Below, one piece after another: positions 22,596-34,020 of a stretch of 64,000 nucleotides of DNA (its first letter is position 1; each line of letters opens with the position of its first letter). The stretch comes from Torreya grandis (taxonomy: Eukaryota > Streptophyta > Pinopsida > Cupressales > Taxaceae), in assembly GCA_037957365.1 (NCBI GenBank), contig JARHVA010001738.1:643001-707000 (forward strand). The letters are read 5' to 3'. A program made the translations under genes and the position numbers. The notes beneath the pieces were generated by a model. It was not told the origin of the DNA. It did no database searches and saw only the letters and a list, made by a program, of their open reading frames with translations.

Positions 22596-23972
22596 CTAGA
22601 CTGATTGATTCTTAGATCTAGTAAACACTGCATATGATCCATCTGAAGCCTCTCCTTTACTTCTAGGTTCATCTTGATAATTTAGGAAACCAATGTAGGA
22701 GTCACTTGCTGATTCTAGTTGGCTATCTTTAATGATATCAACATCATTTTCTTGATATAATTTAGGCTGATAAAAAAATTCTGATTCTGTCTCAAGATAT
22801 CCCATTGCTGAATTAGTTGGAGGAGCTTCCAAGGTAAGTTTTCCTTGTGGAGGAGGAAGATTATTTTGTTTTTCTTGGTTTCTAGCAATATTTCCCTGAT
22901 ATGACTGATTTGGGAATGTTATTTTGTATGTAGGAGTAGAAGACATTCCTTGAGCCATTTGCTTTTTGAGGGTAAGGAGCTCATTCGCTAATTTTTGCAC
23001 CATTGGATCTATGGTGCTTATAGATGCAAATTCAGATGATGATGAAACTCTATTTCTATTGGGATCTCTTCTCATTTTCCCTTCTAATATGAGATCATCT
23101 TCTACTTTAGTGGCCAAAAGTTGAGCTGCCTCGAGATCTATTTGGCCAGCACGTCTCAAGAGGAAACTAACTTCATGTAGCTGAGAATTAATAAAAAAGC
23201 ATTTAAGATTCTCAGTTGTAGGTCTAGTAATCATAGGAATTTTGCTTCTCAACTTGTCAAATTTAGCTATGAAGTTTGTCATAGGCTCATGTGGCTCTTT
23301 TTTCATTTGTGTAAGTTGAGCTAGAAGTGTATGTGCATCTTCTACAGGTTTGAATATGTCTTCAAACTTATCTTTCAAAGCATTCCAATCAGTCACAGAT
23401 CGAGCTTAAAAATGGTAAAACCAATCTGCAGTAGGACCTTGTAGTGTTTCAACAAAAATCCTGACTGCTACATCTTCAAATTCTACCCCAACTACTCCAC
23501 AAGCTATAATGAATGCTGTAATATGTTCATCAGGATGAAATTTCCCATCACCATGGAATTTTGGAAAATTCTTCCTAGAACTACATGGAAGTTCATGTAG
23601 AGGAGGAGTAAGATTGAGAGGGCCAAAATCATTACCCTAGGGACCTTGAACTGCCATTATAGGGTGCTGAAAAGGAGGGATAACAAATCTCAATGGGGTG
23701 ATTATAGGTGAAGATTTATCAACAGTAGAAGTTGATATTTCACCTGGTAATGGAGATCTAGTTTTAGTAGGAGAGAAGCTCTTGGTTTGTTGCAAATGAG
23801 ATGGTGAAGAAAATAAATCAAAATCACTTTGTTGTACTTTCTTGAACATAGGATCAATGACACCTATAGCCCTTTGACTTCGTGTATATCTTGAATATGC
23901 CAGATTTGTAAAACAAAATTTGAAAAGAATTGACTTTGCTTCAGTTAAAGCTTGAGGTTTTAAACTATGCAT
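22596..23972 (-). pseudogene. Element B copy 1 gag (interrupted)
   Basis: Capsid precursor starting ~80 bp inside LTR 2, with Met at 23972 (MHSLKPQALTEAK). TAG at 23637 (after MAVQGP) and TAA just above 23396 (after WFYHF) break it; both positions are also stops in copy 2. Between them lie FPKFHGDGKFHPDEHITAF and the Gag core, continuing as TDWNALKDKFEDIFKP, LAQLTQMKKEPHEPMTNF and FLLRRAGQIDLEAAQLLATK, a standard retrotransposon gag signature. The C-terminal ~100 residues are polar, with no CCHC zinc knuckle that I can see. The first Met next to the primer site is the likely start. Confidence 0.85.
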
Positions 23973-24033
23973 TCTTTTCCTATGGTGTGGAAGTGAATGG
24001 AATGGATAGACTATAAATGGATAATGGGTAATT

Positions 24034-24050
24034 CCCCAGCGGAGTCACCA
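24034..24050 (-). other. Element B primer-binding site, copy 1
   Basis: Five bases from the central LTR the minus strand reads TGGTGACTCCGCTGGGG. The copy beside LTR 3 reads TGGCGACTCCGCTAG. The consensus TGGCGACTCCGCTGGGG would pair with a tRNA ending in GAGTCGCCA. I believe similar sites are known in Tat/Ogre elements, assigned to an Arg tRNA, but the tRNA identity needs checking. Confidence 0.65.
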
Positions 24051-24786
24051 AAAAATTTTGGTTGATTATTTTGTCTATCAGTGTGCTACTAAACAAAATA
24101 GGTCTTATCAGCTAAAGCAAGAAGATTAGTCATCCTAATGTGTAAGTTTATCCCATCAGAAGGAGACTTCTCTCTCCTCTCATCAAGGGGAGGTTCCCTA
24201 TGGATATGGTATGTATATATATGAACAAAAAATAGTACTCAAGGGTAGGACCAAACATCCATCTCTCTTTCTTCAAAGATGATGTATACAAAACAAAGGA
24301 AAAACTCAAGAGAATGACAGACAACACTCCTCTTTTTTCAAAAGAACTATTCAACTAGTCATGAGAATACTCCTAGAAATAAAAGCAGAATATGACTAAA
24401 GTATGGTAACCATCAAATCAAGACACAACACAAAGTCTACGTAAGAAATACTCAAGAGTGATATACAAAGAACAATGAAAGCTCAAAGTCTTTCCAAAGT
24501 TCTTTACATAGCAATGAAAATACAAACACACTGAAGGCATCTATGGGGGCACAAAGTCTCTCCACAGTTGATTCTCCAAGACACCTTATTGAAAAATTTA
24601 CTAATTCTGCTTATTAAATCAATGAAACAAATAAGATATCATAGCACAAAGTCTGAAAAAGTCCCTTGTTTTCATTAACAAAATATGATAAACAAATTGA
24701 GCACAAAGTCTCAATGATGCCTCTCAATTTTGGTAGAGTTTCATTATGATTATCAAAAAGCTGATCCTTATTACAATAGAAGAAAT

Positions 24787-24800
24787 TTCCTTATATAGCC
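24787..24800 (-). promoter_or_regulatory. Likely LTR 2 TATA box
   Basis: The minus strand reads GGCTATATAAGGAAA, the same box as in LTR 1 and LTR 3. Transcripts from here would run through internal copy 1. Confidence 0.55.
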
Positions 24801-25394
24801 TCTTCAAAAAGGACTTGGGAACAATCAATACATCAATTTGCATTGAAATCTATTAAGGAGACATGTTGGAACTTAGGGGCCCTTTTCCCATTTGATTTTA
24901 TCAATGCAAGGAAATAAGTCGTGCTTATTGAAAGTTTGTAACTTCCAATGTTCCACCTGGAAATCTGATCTTATCTTCATCAATCCTCCTTGTCTAACTA
25001 ATTGAATAGGGTCTTAGATTTAAATTTCTGTTTTGTTTCTTCCCCACTTTCTGCTAGTCTTAACCTTGAAAATTGTGAATGTATTCTGTTTTGTATGTTC
25101 AAAGGATCAATGGCTATTTTACTGCCTTTGAAATTGATGTTTTCATGACCGTCACTATGTTTCCAATGGCTAGTTGACTGTGTTGAATTTGACGTGTTTG
25201 GGTGCGTCATCTCTTGGTCTTCTTTTATCTTTCCACTTGGCACTTTTCTAGACTACACTTTACCCTTTCGGGCCCTAAAAAATGATCCTTCAGAGTCTTT
25301 TGTTGGCCCTTCACAAATTTCCCCCAGACTTTTCCTCAGGTTATCCCCTTTGAACATTCCCATGGACATTTCCCTGGGGCAAATTCCCATGGAC

Positions 25395-25495
25395 AAAAAG
25401 TCTGGGTGAAATTCCCCCGGCAAAAAGTTTGTGTGAAATTCCTCGGGCAAAAAGTCTAGGTGAAATTCCTCGGGAAAAAAGTCCAGGTGAAATTC
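25395..25495 (-). repeat. ~27-bp tandem repeat in LTR 2 U3
   Basis: Copies of GGTGAAATTCC with a spacer and GGCAAAAAGTYT, matching the array at 16878-16975. The frames 25253-25498 and 25341-25529 are only translations of it. Confidence 0.6.
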
Positions 25496-26619
25496 CATGC
25501 CAAATCTTTTTAAACAAGTCTTTAATCAAAATTTTTAAAATGTCTTAGACAAATCTGAAAGAATTACCTTTCAACTTCTTAGAAAAATGATCATCCAAAA
25601 AGGTGTTTTTATTGATTAAGTGCCCTCTACAAGGGCATTTGTCCTTTCAAAAGTCTTCTTTTGCATTGAACCATACCTTTGAACTTAGTCGATGAACCTT
25701 TGTTAAACCAGTTCAAAGGTTCAATGAAGCGCGCCAAGACTTTGAAGCAAAGCTGATGAAAGCATTGAACTCCTTGATTGAACCCACCTTTGAACTATTT
25801 GAAGTTGAACCAAAGGATGAATCAAATGTTGAACTTGCTGTTGATTGTTTGCTGATGAAAAATTCCTGTAGAAGTCGTGAAGCTCATTGAACTTGGGCAC
25901 TGAACCATTTGGTTCAAAGGTTCAATGAAGCGCGCCAAGCACCTTTGAACCAAAAAGTGATGAACTTGCTATTGAACCGACTATTGAACCTTTGAACCTG
26001 TTGAATCTTTTGAACCAAAACGGTTCAATGGTTCAGTTCAATGGTTCAAATTAATTTTTACACTCAGATACTTGCCGATGAAGATTTCCACATGAACCAA
26101 AATTTTGAACCAATCCCAGAAAATAAACAAATGTTGAAAATCAATTCTTTTGACTGAAAACCACCTGCAAGAATATATATATTTTCCTTCTCCTACACAG
26201 TCCGTAGATTCTTCCTGCTGAGTTCATAGATTTAATCCTGTAGAGTTCGTAGATTCAAGCCTGTAGAGTCCATAGATTTTTTTGAGAAGCTCTAAAAATG
26301 AGAAATTTGAATACCTAAGACAAATTTTGAAAATGGAAGATATTATTTTGGTTTTTAAAACCAAAATAATTCAAATGTTGTTCCAAAAATGACTGTTATT
26401 TTTAGGAGACAATAGCTGGCTCCATTGGGGAATTTCTATTAATTGCAAAATAAATTAAAAGGAGTAGAATTCAGAAACTCTAGTGTCTTCAAGTGTACCA
26501 TTGGGCTTTGGAGTCATGATTTCCAAAAATTAAAGGCAACAAGAATGAAAACAAACAAAACAAAAAAAAAATTAAAACTGTACAAGTATACATATATACA
26601 GAGGGAATGATTTGACACT

Positions 26620-28065
26620 TCAAGAATTGAAGCGTTTCAAATGCTGCCCATTATGGGGTAGAGAAAAGAGTGTGCCATATTGGTATTTCAATAGAAAGCT
26701 ATTTTCACCCATGTGCTGATGAATTGTGAATGGGCCTCTCCAAAGGGAGTCAAACTTTCCATGCATCCCTTTTGGCTCTCTTCTTTTGTCCCACAACAGA
26801 ACTTTATCCCCAATCTGAAAATCATGATTTTTGGCTTTCTGATTGAAAAGTTTCTTTATCAAATTTTGATGAACAATAATTCTATCCACCACCATGGTTC
26901 TTTATTATTCCAGCTGAGTCAGGTACATTATTCTTTTGTCAAGAGAACTCTCATATGTCTGATCTTCAATAGCCTTCACCAATTTCAAGGCTGGTAACTC
27001 TAAAGTGATTGGTATCTCAGCATTAATACCATAGAGAAGTTGAAAAGGAGACATACCAATTGCCCTTTTTGACATGATCCTGTCAGCCCATAGTGCGTCT
27101 ACCAATGCTTTGTGCCACATCCTTTGATTATCATATGCAAGTTTCTTGATAATAGTTACCAAATTTTTATTGCTGGACTCAGCTTGTCCATTCCCTTATG
27201 GAAAATAATCAAAAGAATGAGAAAGTGTAATTTCATAATAAAAATAGAATTGTGTGATTTCTTGAGACGTGAAACAAGCTGCATTATCAACAAAAAATTT
27301 GAGTGGGACTCAAAATCTGGAAATGATGGTCTCTTTCAAGAAATTGCATACAACTTCTGAGGTAGCATGCTTTGTCGAGATTTCTTCTACCCACTTAGTG
27401 AAATAATCAATCACTGTAAGGACATAATCATGTCTAGCACTTGATGATGGATATATTGTCTCAATAAAATTGAGTCCCCACTACTAGAAAGGTTCTTCTA
27501 TGATTACTAGCTTAAGAGGCAGAGCAACCAACTTGGGTCTTCCAACAAATTGATGGCAAAGTTCACATTTCCTTACCCATTTATGTGCATCTTGAAAAAG
27601 AGTCAGCCAATAATACCTGGCTCTCAAAATTTTGTGAGCAGTCACAGGAGCAAAAAAATGTCCTCCACAAGATAGATTATGAAAAGATTTCAAGAGTTAG
27701 GTCTGATGTTCTTTATCTACACAGCGAAGAAAAACTCCATCTATGTTTCTTTTGTATAGGCCATTGTCCCAAAGGACAAAATTTTCAACTTTCAATCTGA
27801 TGGTTCTCCTCTCTTTGTAAGACAAATGAGCAGGACATTCTCCATAAGTCAAAAAATAGGCAATATCTAAATACCATTCATTGGTAGTAGAAACAAAAAG
27901 GACTGTTGGCATATTGTCTACTTTAGCTTCTTCAAGTTGTGTATCTTTTGGCTTATTATCAGCTATTAATTGACAAAGACCTTTACCTCTGACCAGCTTT
28001 GTTGGCTTGATATCTAGATCAAATTCTTGAATCTTTGCAATCCAATTACATCTCTTTGTGCCAAA
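26620..28065 (-). pseudogene. Element B copy 2 integrase (degraded)
   Basis: Better preserved than copy 1. The zinc-finger region reads LLKSFHNLSCGGHF then RKCELCHQFVGRPK (27484-27693), a readable HHCC finger preceded by a TAA. After two stops the core gives WGLNFIE (Asn at the first catalytic Asp, as in copy 1), FFVDNAACF (second Asp kept), a stop before GNGQAESSNK (catalytic Glu kept), and KKLAYDNQRMWHKALVDAL (26905-27162). The C-terminal domain at 26620-26895 contains KVLLWDKRREPKG and SLWRGPF. The shared Asp-to-Asn change implies it predates the duplication. Confidence 0.85.
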
Positions 28066-28068
28066 CTC

Positions 28069-29400
28069 CTATTGAGTTAAAATAGACTTGATTTTACTGT
28101 CAGGAACTAAGGCAGTAGTATGTGAATTTAGAATATAGAAGCAAAAGTGTTTGACTGCTTTTACCAAGGCATAGGCGAACTTCTCTACATTTGAATACTT
28201 CAATTCATGAGTTTTCAAAGGGAAACTCATGAAAGAGATGGGAGATTCCATACCTTCTTTGTCATGTTGGACAAGAATGGCTAAAAGAGTATGCTCAGAT
28301 GCATAGTTGTAAATAGTGAAATCTCTGTGGTAATCTGGATAGACCAAGGTGGGGGCGTGAGCAATAGTGACTTTGATATCTTGAAATGCTGCTTTGCCTT
28401 CTTTGGTCCAGTTGAAGGTAATATTTCCTTTCATCATATTTACAATGTGTCTTGTCTTCTCAGCAAATTCGGGGATGAATCTCCATAAAAAATTCACTTT
28501 TCTGAAGAAAGAGTGGACAACTTTCTTACTTGTAGGAAAATTCAGCTCTTGAATAGACTTGACTCTATGTGAGTCAATATTTATGCCTTCTTTGGACACA
28601 ATGTGTCCAAGGAGTTTTCCTTCTATCACTCCAAAAATAGACTTTTTAGGATTCAAAGAAATACCATTTTCCTGGCAGCACTCCAGCACTTGTTGCAAGT
28701 GGCACATATGATTAGATTGGCACTTTGAAAAGATAGTTAAATCATCAAGATATACAACTATGAATTTGCCAATTTCATCTTTAAAAGACATATCCATAGC
28801 TCTCTAAAATGTAGTGCCAGCATTTATTAATCCAAAAGGCATTCTTTTATATGCAAAAGTACCCCAAGGCATGGTGAATGTAGTCTTGTATTGATCAGGT
28901 TTAGCAACTTCAACTTGGTTATAGCCTGAGAATCCATCCAACATTGATAACATTTATGATCCTATTACTGTTTGGAGCACTTGGTCCATGATTAGCAAAG
29001 GGTAATTGTCTTTCAAAGAAGACTGATTTAGATTTTGAAAATCAACACAAATGTGGATTTCACCATTTTTCTTCCTTACAAGAACTATATTTGCAATCCA
29101 TGTAGATTGATGGATTGGAAAAATAATTCTAACATTTAACATTTTTTGAATCTCAGACATAATTGTACGTAAAATCTTTGGATTGTATTGTTTGGATTTC
29201 TGCTTGTAAGGCATTGAATCAGCCTTGAGAGGAATATGATGATAGATTTCATCAAGACTGAGAGACTTCAGATCTTCGTATGAATATGCCAAGACATCAA
29301 TGTATTGATGAAGCAAAGAAGTAAATTTGAATTTTTCTTTAGGTGTATAGCACTTACCAATGTTGACCTTTTTTGGATTTTCTTCATTGGTCAGATTCAC
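28069..29400 (-). pseudogene. Element B copy 2 RT and canonical RNase H
   Basis: RT fingers occupy 29400-28954 (KIRIFP-type region, IHICVDFQNLNQ). A TAA then falls in GS*MLSML, where copy 1 has Glu. The frame continues as MLDGFSGYNQVEVAKPDQ and MPFGLINAGTTF, then the shared TAG before RAMDMSF. The block 28797-28069 is open for 242 codons: VVYLDDLTIFS, LNPKKSIFG, LGHIVSKEG, then RNase H DFTIYNYASEHTLLAILVQ and PISFMSFPLKTHELKYS. The RNase H again lacks the TDAS Asp. The last codon precedes a TAG shared with copy 1. Confidence 0.88.
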
Positions 29401-29517
29401 TTGGTTAAATCCCTAAGAGAAATTCAAATATATCTGTTGTTGCTTGACAAATCTATCATGCTTGTCAAACAGATTTTCGAGAAAAACAAGGCCTTTAGGA
29501 ATTTTATTTCCTTTCAG

Positions 29518-30141
29518 CTATATAAACTTTTCATTTACATTTGAACTAGATTTAGAAATTAATTCAAACTTTTGAGATTCATTGCCTTCAAAATACAGTT
29601 GTTCAAAATTGTCTTTTCTTTCCATAAAGGCAATGATCTGATTATCATCATTGAAAATTTGCCAATGATTAGCATTATCAGGAACACTTGGCCTATAGAT
29701 AAGCTCAATGGTATATTTGGCTTCTTTAAAATTAGAATGTGGAACTAAAAGAGTTCCTAAAACAACAAGTGCATCAGCTCTATCATTGTATTCTCTTGGA
29801 ATGGAAGAAATGTTGAAAGCATCAAAGCTTTCAATTTGATCCCAAACAAGATTATGGTAATGGCACAACCTTTCATTCTTAGTTTGATATGAATTTCTCA
29901 CTTGGCAGACCACTAATTCGACGTCCCCTTTAGCATGAAGGCACTTGATACCTCTTTCTTGAGAAGCTTTCATGCTCAACAATAGTGATTCATATTCAGA
30001 TATATTATATGTGTTGCTGAACTGTAACTTATATGATGAAGGGAACATATCTCCTTGAGGAGATATCAAAACAATTTCAGCTCCAAAAATAGAAGAAGAA
30101 CAACTACCGTCAAATTCTAGAGTCCAAATCTCATCAGACAC
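29518..30141 (-). CDS. Element B copy 2 upstream RNase H (aRNH), open
   Basis: The best-preserved extra RNase H in the window, open for 207 codons from MSDEIWTLEFDGSCSS. It contains FGAEIVLISPQGDMF, NISEYESLLLSMKASQER, AKGDVELVVCQVRNSY and REYNDRADALVVLGT, so the four acidic residues expected for RNase H catalysis are present. The tail PSVPDNANHWQIFNDD precedes a linker with a stop at 29515 and one before GFNQVNLTNE at 29401, which leads into RT. The domain lies between protease (30151-30897) and RT, opposite to its place in element A. Whether it is truly the archaeal-type RNase H of Tat elements needs a tree. Confidence 0.85.
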   Translation of the reverse strand: MSDEIWTLEFDGSCSSSIFGAEIVLISPQGDMFPSSYKLQFSNTYNISEYESLLLSMKASQERGIKCLHAKGDVELVVCQVRNSYQTKNERLCHYHNLVWDQIESFDAFNISSIPREYNDRADALVVLGTLLVPHSNFKEAKYTIELIYRPSVPDNANHWQIFNDDNQIIAFMERKDNFEQLYFEGNESQKFELISKSSSNVNEKFI

Positions 30142-30150
30142 TGGCTTTAC

Positions 30151-30897
30151 TTACGAATTTCCCTCATCAGAGATGGAGAGTCTTTCTTCATGATCTATAT
30201 ATAAAAAGTAATTATTCAAACCTATAGATTCAAAAAGGATTTGAGCTTCAAGAGCTGACGTCATGGTGACTATATACTTTTCTTCCTTTTCAAGAAGTAA
30301 TCTTTTCATCACGCCTTGTACAGAGATCCTTGCCTTAGATAGATCCATGTTTAGCTCTCCTCCCACGTCCTTACAAAAATTCAGTCCAAGTAAAATACCA
30401 TAAGATGTTGGAGCTTCAGCCACTAATACAATCATATTAATCCTCTTGTCTGAAAAGGCTACAAATACAAATTGAGCATCTTTGATCTACCCCAACAATG
30501 GCACTTGTTTGTTTTCCATGGAGAAACATCTGCCAAATGTCTTGGTTAATGTGAGACCAAGAGATTCAGCGACTTTGGCAGGCATGACATTGTCAAATGC
30601 ACCTGAATCTATTATAAAATTACTCAGCTTGTGACCATTGATTAATAGGGAAACATAGAAGGGTTCTATTTTTCTAGAAGCAACTGGAGGAGTAATAATT
30701 AAATTATTTGGACTAGGTGTATTTATTAGGGAATTAAAAGTCACTTTTTTGGCCTTTTGCACTGTAGGGATGGTTTGATTTTTAACATATTGGACCAACT
30801 TATTTAGTTGATCTGGAATGGACTGAAAGTACTCAAATTGAGACATTTGTATTTTTATCTTTTTGACATGACCAATAATGTCAAATGTCTGAATCAA
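30151..30897 (-). pseudogene. Element B copy 2 protease (one stop)
   Basis: Retropepsin domain with IIDSGAFDNVMP, an intact D-S-G-A active site, in the block 30487-30897. A TAG after VPLLG at 30487 interrupts it where copy 1 has Gln. It resumes as MIVLVAEAPTSYGILLGLNF (30435-30151). A Glu-rich KRLLLEKEEKYIV segment and a C-terminal tail lead straight into the upstream RNase H. Confidence 0.85.
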
Positions 30898-31167
30898 ACT
30901 AGGTACAGAAAAAGGTACTTCAGCTTTCTATGTTTTAGAAGAGATGGGAGGTATACTGGTTTGCAAATTAGAAGTAGAAGGGGAAGGAGCAATAGATGTA
31001 TTTACCTTTTGAGTGATTACTGGATCTTTTGGTTGAAAGGGCAGAACTATTCCACGCTTGGCAATTGTGACTGCTAGCTGTGATTGCTCTTCTATTTTTC
31101 CTTTATCAGCCTACTGGACTGATTGATTCTTAGATCTAGTAAACACTGCATATGATCCATCTGAAGA

Positions 31168-32486
31168 TTATCCTTTACTTCCAAGTTCATATTTATAATT
31201 TAGGAACCCAATGTAAGAGTCACCAATTGATTCTTCTTGACTATCTTTAATGATATCAGCATCATTTTCTTGATATAATTTAGGCTGATAAAAAAAATCT
31301 GATTCTGTCTCAAGATATCCCATTATTGAATTAGTTGGAGGAGCTTCCAAGGCAAGTTTTCCTTGTGGAGGACGAAGATTATTTTGTTTTTCTTGGTTTC
31401 TAGCTACATTGCCCTGATATGACTGATTTGGGAATGTTCTTTTGTATGTAAGAGCAGAAGAAATTCCTTGAGCCATTTGCTTTTTGAGGGCAAGGAGCTC
31501 ATTCACTAATTTTTGCACCATTGGATCTATGGTGCTTGTAGATGCAAATTCATATGATGATGAAACTCTATTTCTATTGGGATCTCTTCTCATTTTCCCT
31601 GCTAATATGAGATCATCTTCTACTTTAGTGGCCAAAAGTTGAGCTGCCTCGAGATCTATTTGGCCAGCACGTCTCAAGAGGAAACTAACTTCAGGTAGCT
31701 GAGAATTAATAAAAAACATTTAAGATTCTCAGTTGTAGGTCTGGTAATCATAGGAATTATGCTTCTCAACTTGTCAAATTTAGCTATGAAGTTTCTCATA
31801 GGCTCATGTGGCTCTTTTTTCATTTGTGTAAGTTGAGCCAGAAGTGTATGTGCATCTTCTACAGGTTTGAATCTGGCTTCAAACTTATCTTTCAAAGTAT
31901 TCCAATCAGTCACAGATCGAGCCTAAAAATGGTATAACCAATCTGCAGTAGGACCTTGTAGTGTTTCAACAAAAATCCTGACTGCTACATCTTTAAATTC
32001 TACCCCAATTACTCCACAAGCTATATTGAATGCTGTAATATGTTCATCAGGATGAACTTTCCCATCACCATGGAATTTTGGGAAATTCTTCCTAGAACTA
32101 TGTGGAAGTTCATGTAGAGGAGTAAGATTGAGAGGGCCAAAATCATTACCCTAGGGACCTTGAACTGCCATTATAGGGTGCTGAAAAGGATGGATAATAA
32201 ATCTCAATGGGGTGATTATAGGTGAAGATTTATCAACAGTAGAAGTTGATATTTCACCTAGTAATGGAGATCTAGTTTTAGTAGGAGAGAAGCTCTTGGT
32301 TTGTTGCAGATGAGATGGTGAAGATAATAAATCAAAATCACTTTGTTGTACTTGCTCGAACATAGGATCAATGACACCTATAGCCCTTTGACTTTGTGTA
32401 TATCTTGAATATGCCAGATTTGTAAAACAAAATTTGAAAAGAATTGACTTTGCTTCAGTTAAAGCTTGAGGTTTTAAACTATGCAA
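31168..32486 (-). pseudogene. Element B copy 2 gag (stops and a frameshift)
   Basis: Same protein as at 22596-23972. The first block (32486-32151) begins MHSLKPQALTEAK and ends at a TAG after MAVQGP, shared with copy 1. A second shared stop follows WLYHF-type sequence near 31923. The core resumes as TDWNTLKDKFEARFKP (31913). One A lost near 31714 relative to copy 1 shifts the frame, after which FLLRRAGQIDLEAAQLLATK (31719-31168) is read. No zinc knuckle is visible. Confidence 0.83.
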
Positions 32487-32550
32487 TCTTTTCCTATGGT
32501 GTGGAAGTGAATGGAATGGATAGACTATAAATGGATAATGGGTAATTGCC

Positions 32551-32564
32551 TAGCGGAGTCGCCA
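32551..32564 (-). other. Element B primer-binding site, copy 2
   Basis: The minus strand reads TGGCGACTCCGCTA, five bases inside LTR 3. Compare TGGTGACTCCGCTGGGG beside the central LTR. Same assignment and caveat as at 24034-24050. Confidence 0.65.
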
Positions 32565-33300
32565 AAAATTGTTGGTTGATTATTTTGTCTATCAGCATAC
32601 TAGTAAACAAAATAGGTCTTATCAGCCAAAGCAAGAAGATTAGTCATCCTAATGTGTAAGCTTATCACATCAGAAGGAGAATTCTCTCTCCTCTCATCAA
32701 GGGGAGGTTCCCTGTGGATATGATATGTATATATATGAATAAAAAATAGTACTCAAGTGTAGGACCAGACATCCATCTCTCTTTCTTCAGAGATGATGTA
32801 TACAAAACAAAGGAAGAACTCAAGAGAATGACAGACAACACTCCTCTTCTTTTAGAAGAACTGTTCAACTAGTCATGAGAATACTCTTGGAAATAAAAGT
32901 AGAATATGACTAAAGTATGGTAACCATCAAATCAAGACACAACACAAAGTCTACGCAAGAAATACTCAAGAGTGATATACAAAGAACAATGAAAGCTCAA
33001 AGTCTTTCCAAAGTTCTTTACATAGCAATGAAAATATAAACACACTGAAGGCAGCTATGGGGGCACAAAGTCTATCCACAGTTGATTCTCTAGGACACCT
33101 TCTTGACAAATTTACTAATTATGCTTATTAAATCAATGAAACAAATAAGATATCACAGCACAAAGTCTAAAAAAGTCCCTTGTTTTCATTAACAAAATAT
33201 GATAAACAGACTGAGCACAAAGTCTCAATGATGCCTCTCAATTTCAGTAGAGTTTCATTTCAATTATCAAAAATCCGATCCTTATTAGAATATAAAAAAG

Positions 33301-33315
33301 TTCCTTATATAGCCT
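33301..33315 (-). promoter_or_regulatory. Likely LTR 3 TATA box
   Basis: The minus strand reads GGCTATATAAGGAAC. As the outer 5' LTR this would have been the promoter of the original insertion. Confidence 0.58.
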
Positions 33316-33944
33316 CTTCAAAAAGGACTTGGAAACAATAAATACATCAATTTGCATTGAAATCTATTAAGGAGACATGTTGGAACTTAGGGGCCCTTTT
33401 CCCATTTGATTTTATCAATGCAAGGAAATAAGTTGCGCTTATTGAAAGTTTGTAACTTCCAATGTTCCTCCTGGAAATCTGATCTTATCTTCATCATTCC
33501 TCCTTGTCTGGCTAATTGAATCGGGTCCAGGATTTAAATTGTTGTTCTATTTCTTCCCCACTTTCTACTAGTCTTGACCTTGAAAATTTTGAATGTATTC
33601 TATTCTGTATGTTCAAAGGATCAACAGCTATTTTACTACCTTTGAAATTGACATTTTCATGACCATCACTATGTTTCCGAAGGCTAGTTGATTGTGTTGA
33701 ATTTTACGTATTTGGGCACGCCATCTCTTGGTCTTCTTTTATCTTTCCACTTGGCACTTTTCCAGACTAGACTTTACCCTTTCGGGCCCTGAGAAATGAT
33801 CCTTCAGAGTCTTTTGTTGGCCCTTCACAAATTTCCCCTGGGCTTTTCCTCGGGCCATTCGCTTATTTCCCCATGGGCTTTTCCTTGGGTTATCCCCTTT
33901 GAACATTCTTGTGGACATTTCCCTAGGGAAAATTCCCGCAGACA

Positions 33945-34020
33945 AAAAGTCCAGGTGAAATTCCTCAGGCAAAAAGTTTGGGTGAAATTCCCTAAGCAAA
34001 ATTTATGGGTGAAATTCCCC
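33945..34020 (-). repeat. ~27-bp tandem repeat in LTR 3 U3
   Basis: Three recognisable, more diverged copies of the GGTGAAATTCC unit. They correspond to 16878-16975 and 25395-25495. Confidence 0.55.

Larger units (their letters stand above)
24056..26414 (-). repeat. Element B LTR 2 (central, mosaic)
   Basis: Left end TTTTGGTTGATT (TG mutated to TT), right end GGAGACAATA. Its left ~0.9 kb shares diagnostic bases with LTR 3 (AAACAAAATAGG, AGATTAGTCATCC, CAACTAGTCATGAG, GACACAACACAAAGTC), whereas its right part shares bases with LTR 1 (GCTAGTCTTAACC, ATCAATGGCT, TTGATGTTTTCATGACCG, the final ATA). The switch lies around 24.85-25.05 kb. It serves as 5' LTR of internal copy 1 and 3' LTR of internal copy 2. 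The TATA box is at 24787-24800. Confidence 0.85.
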
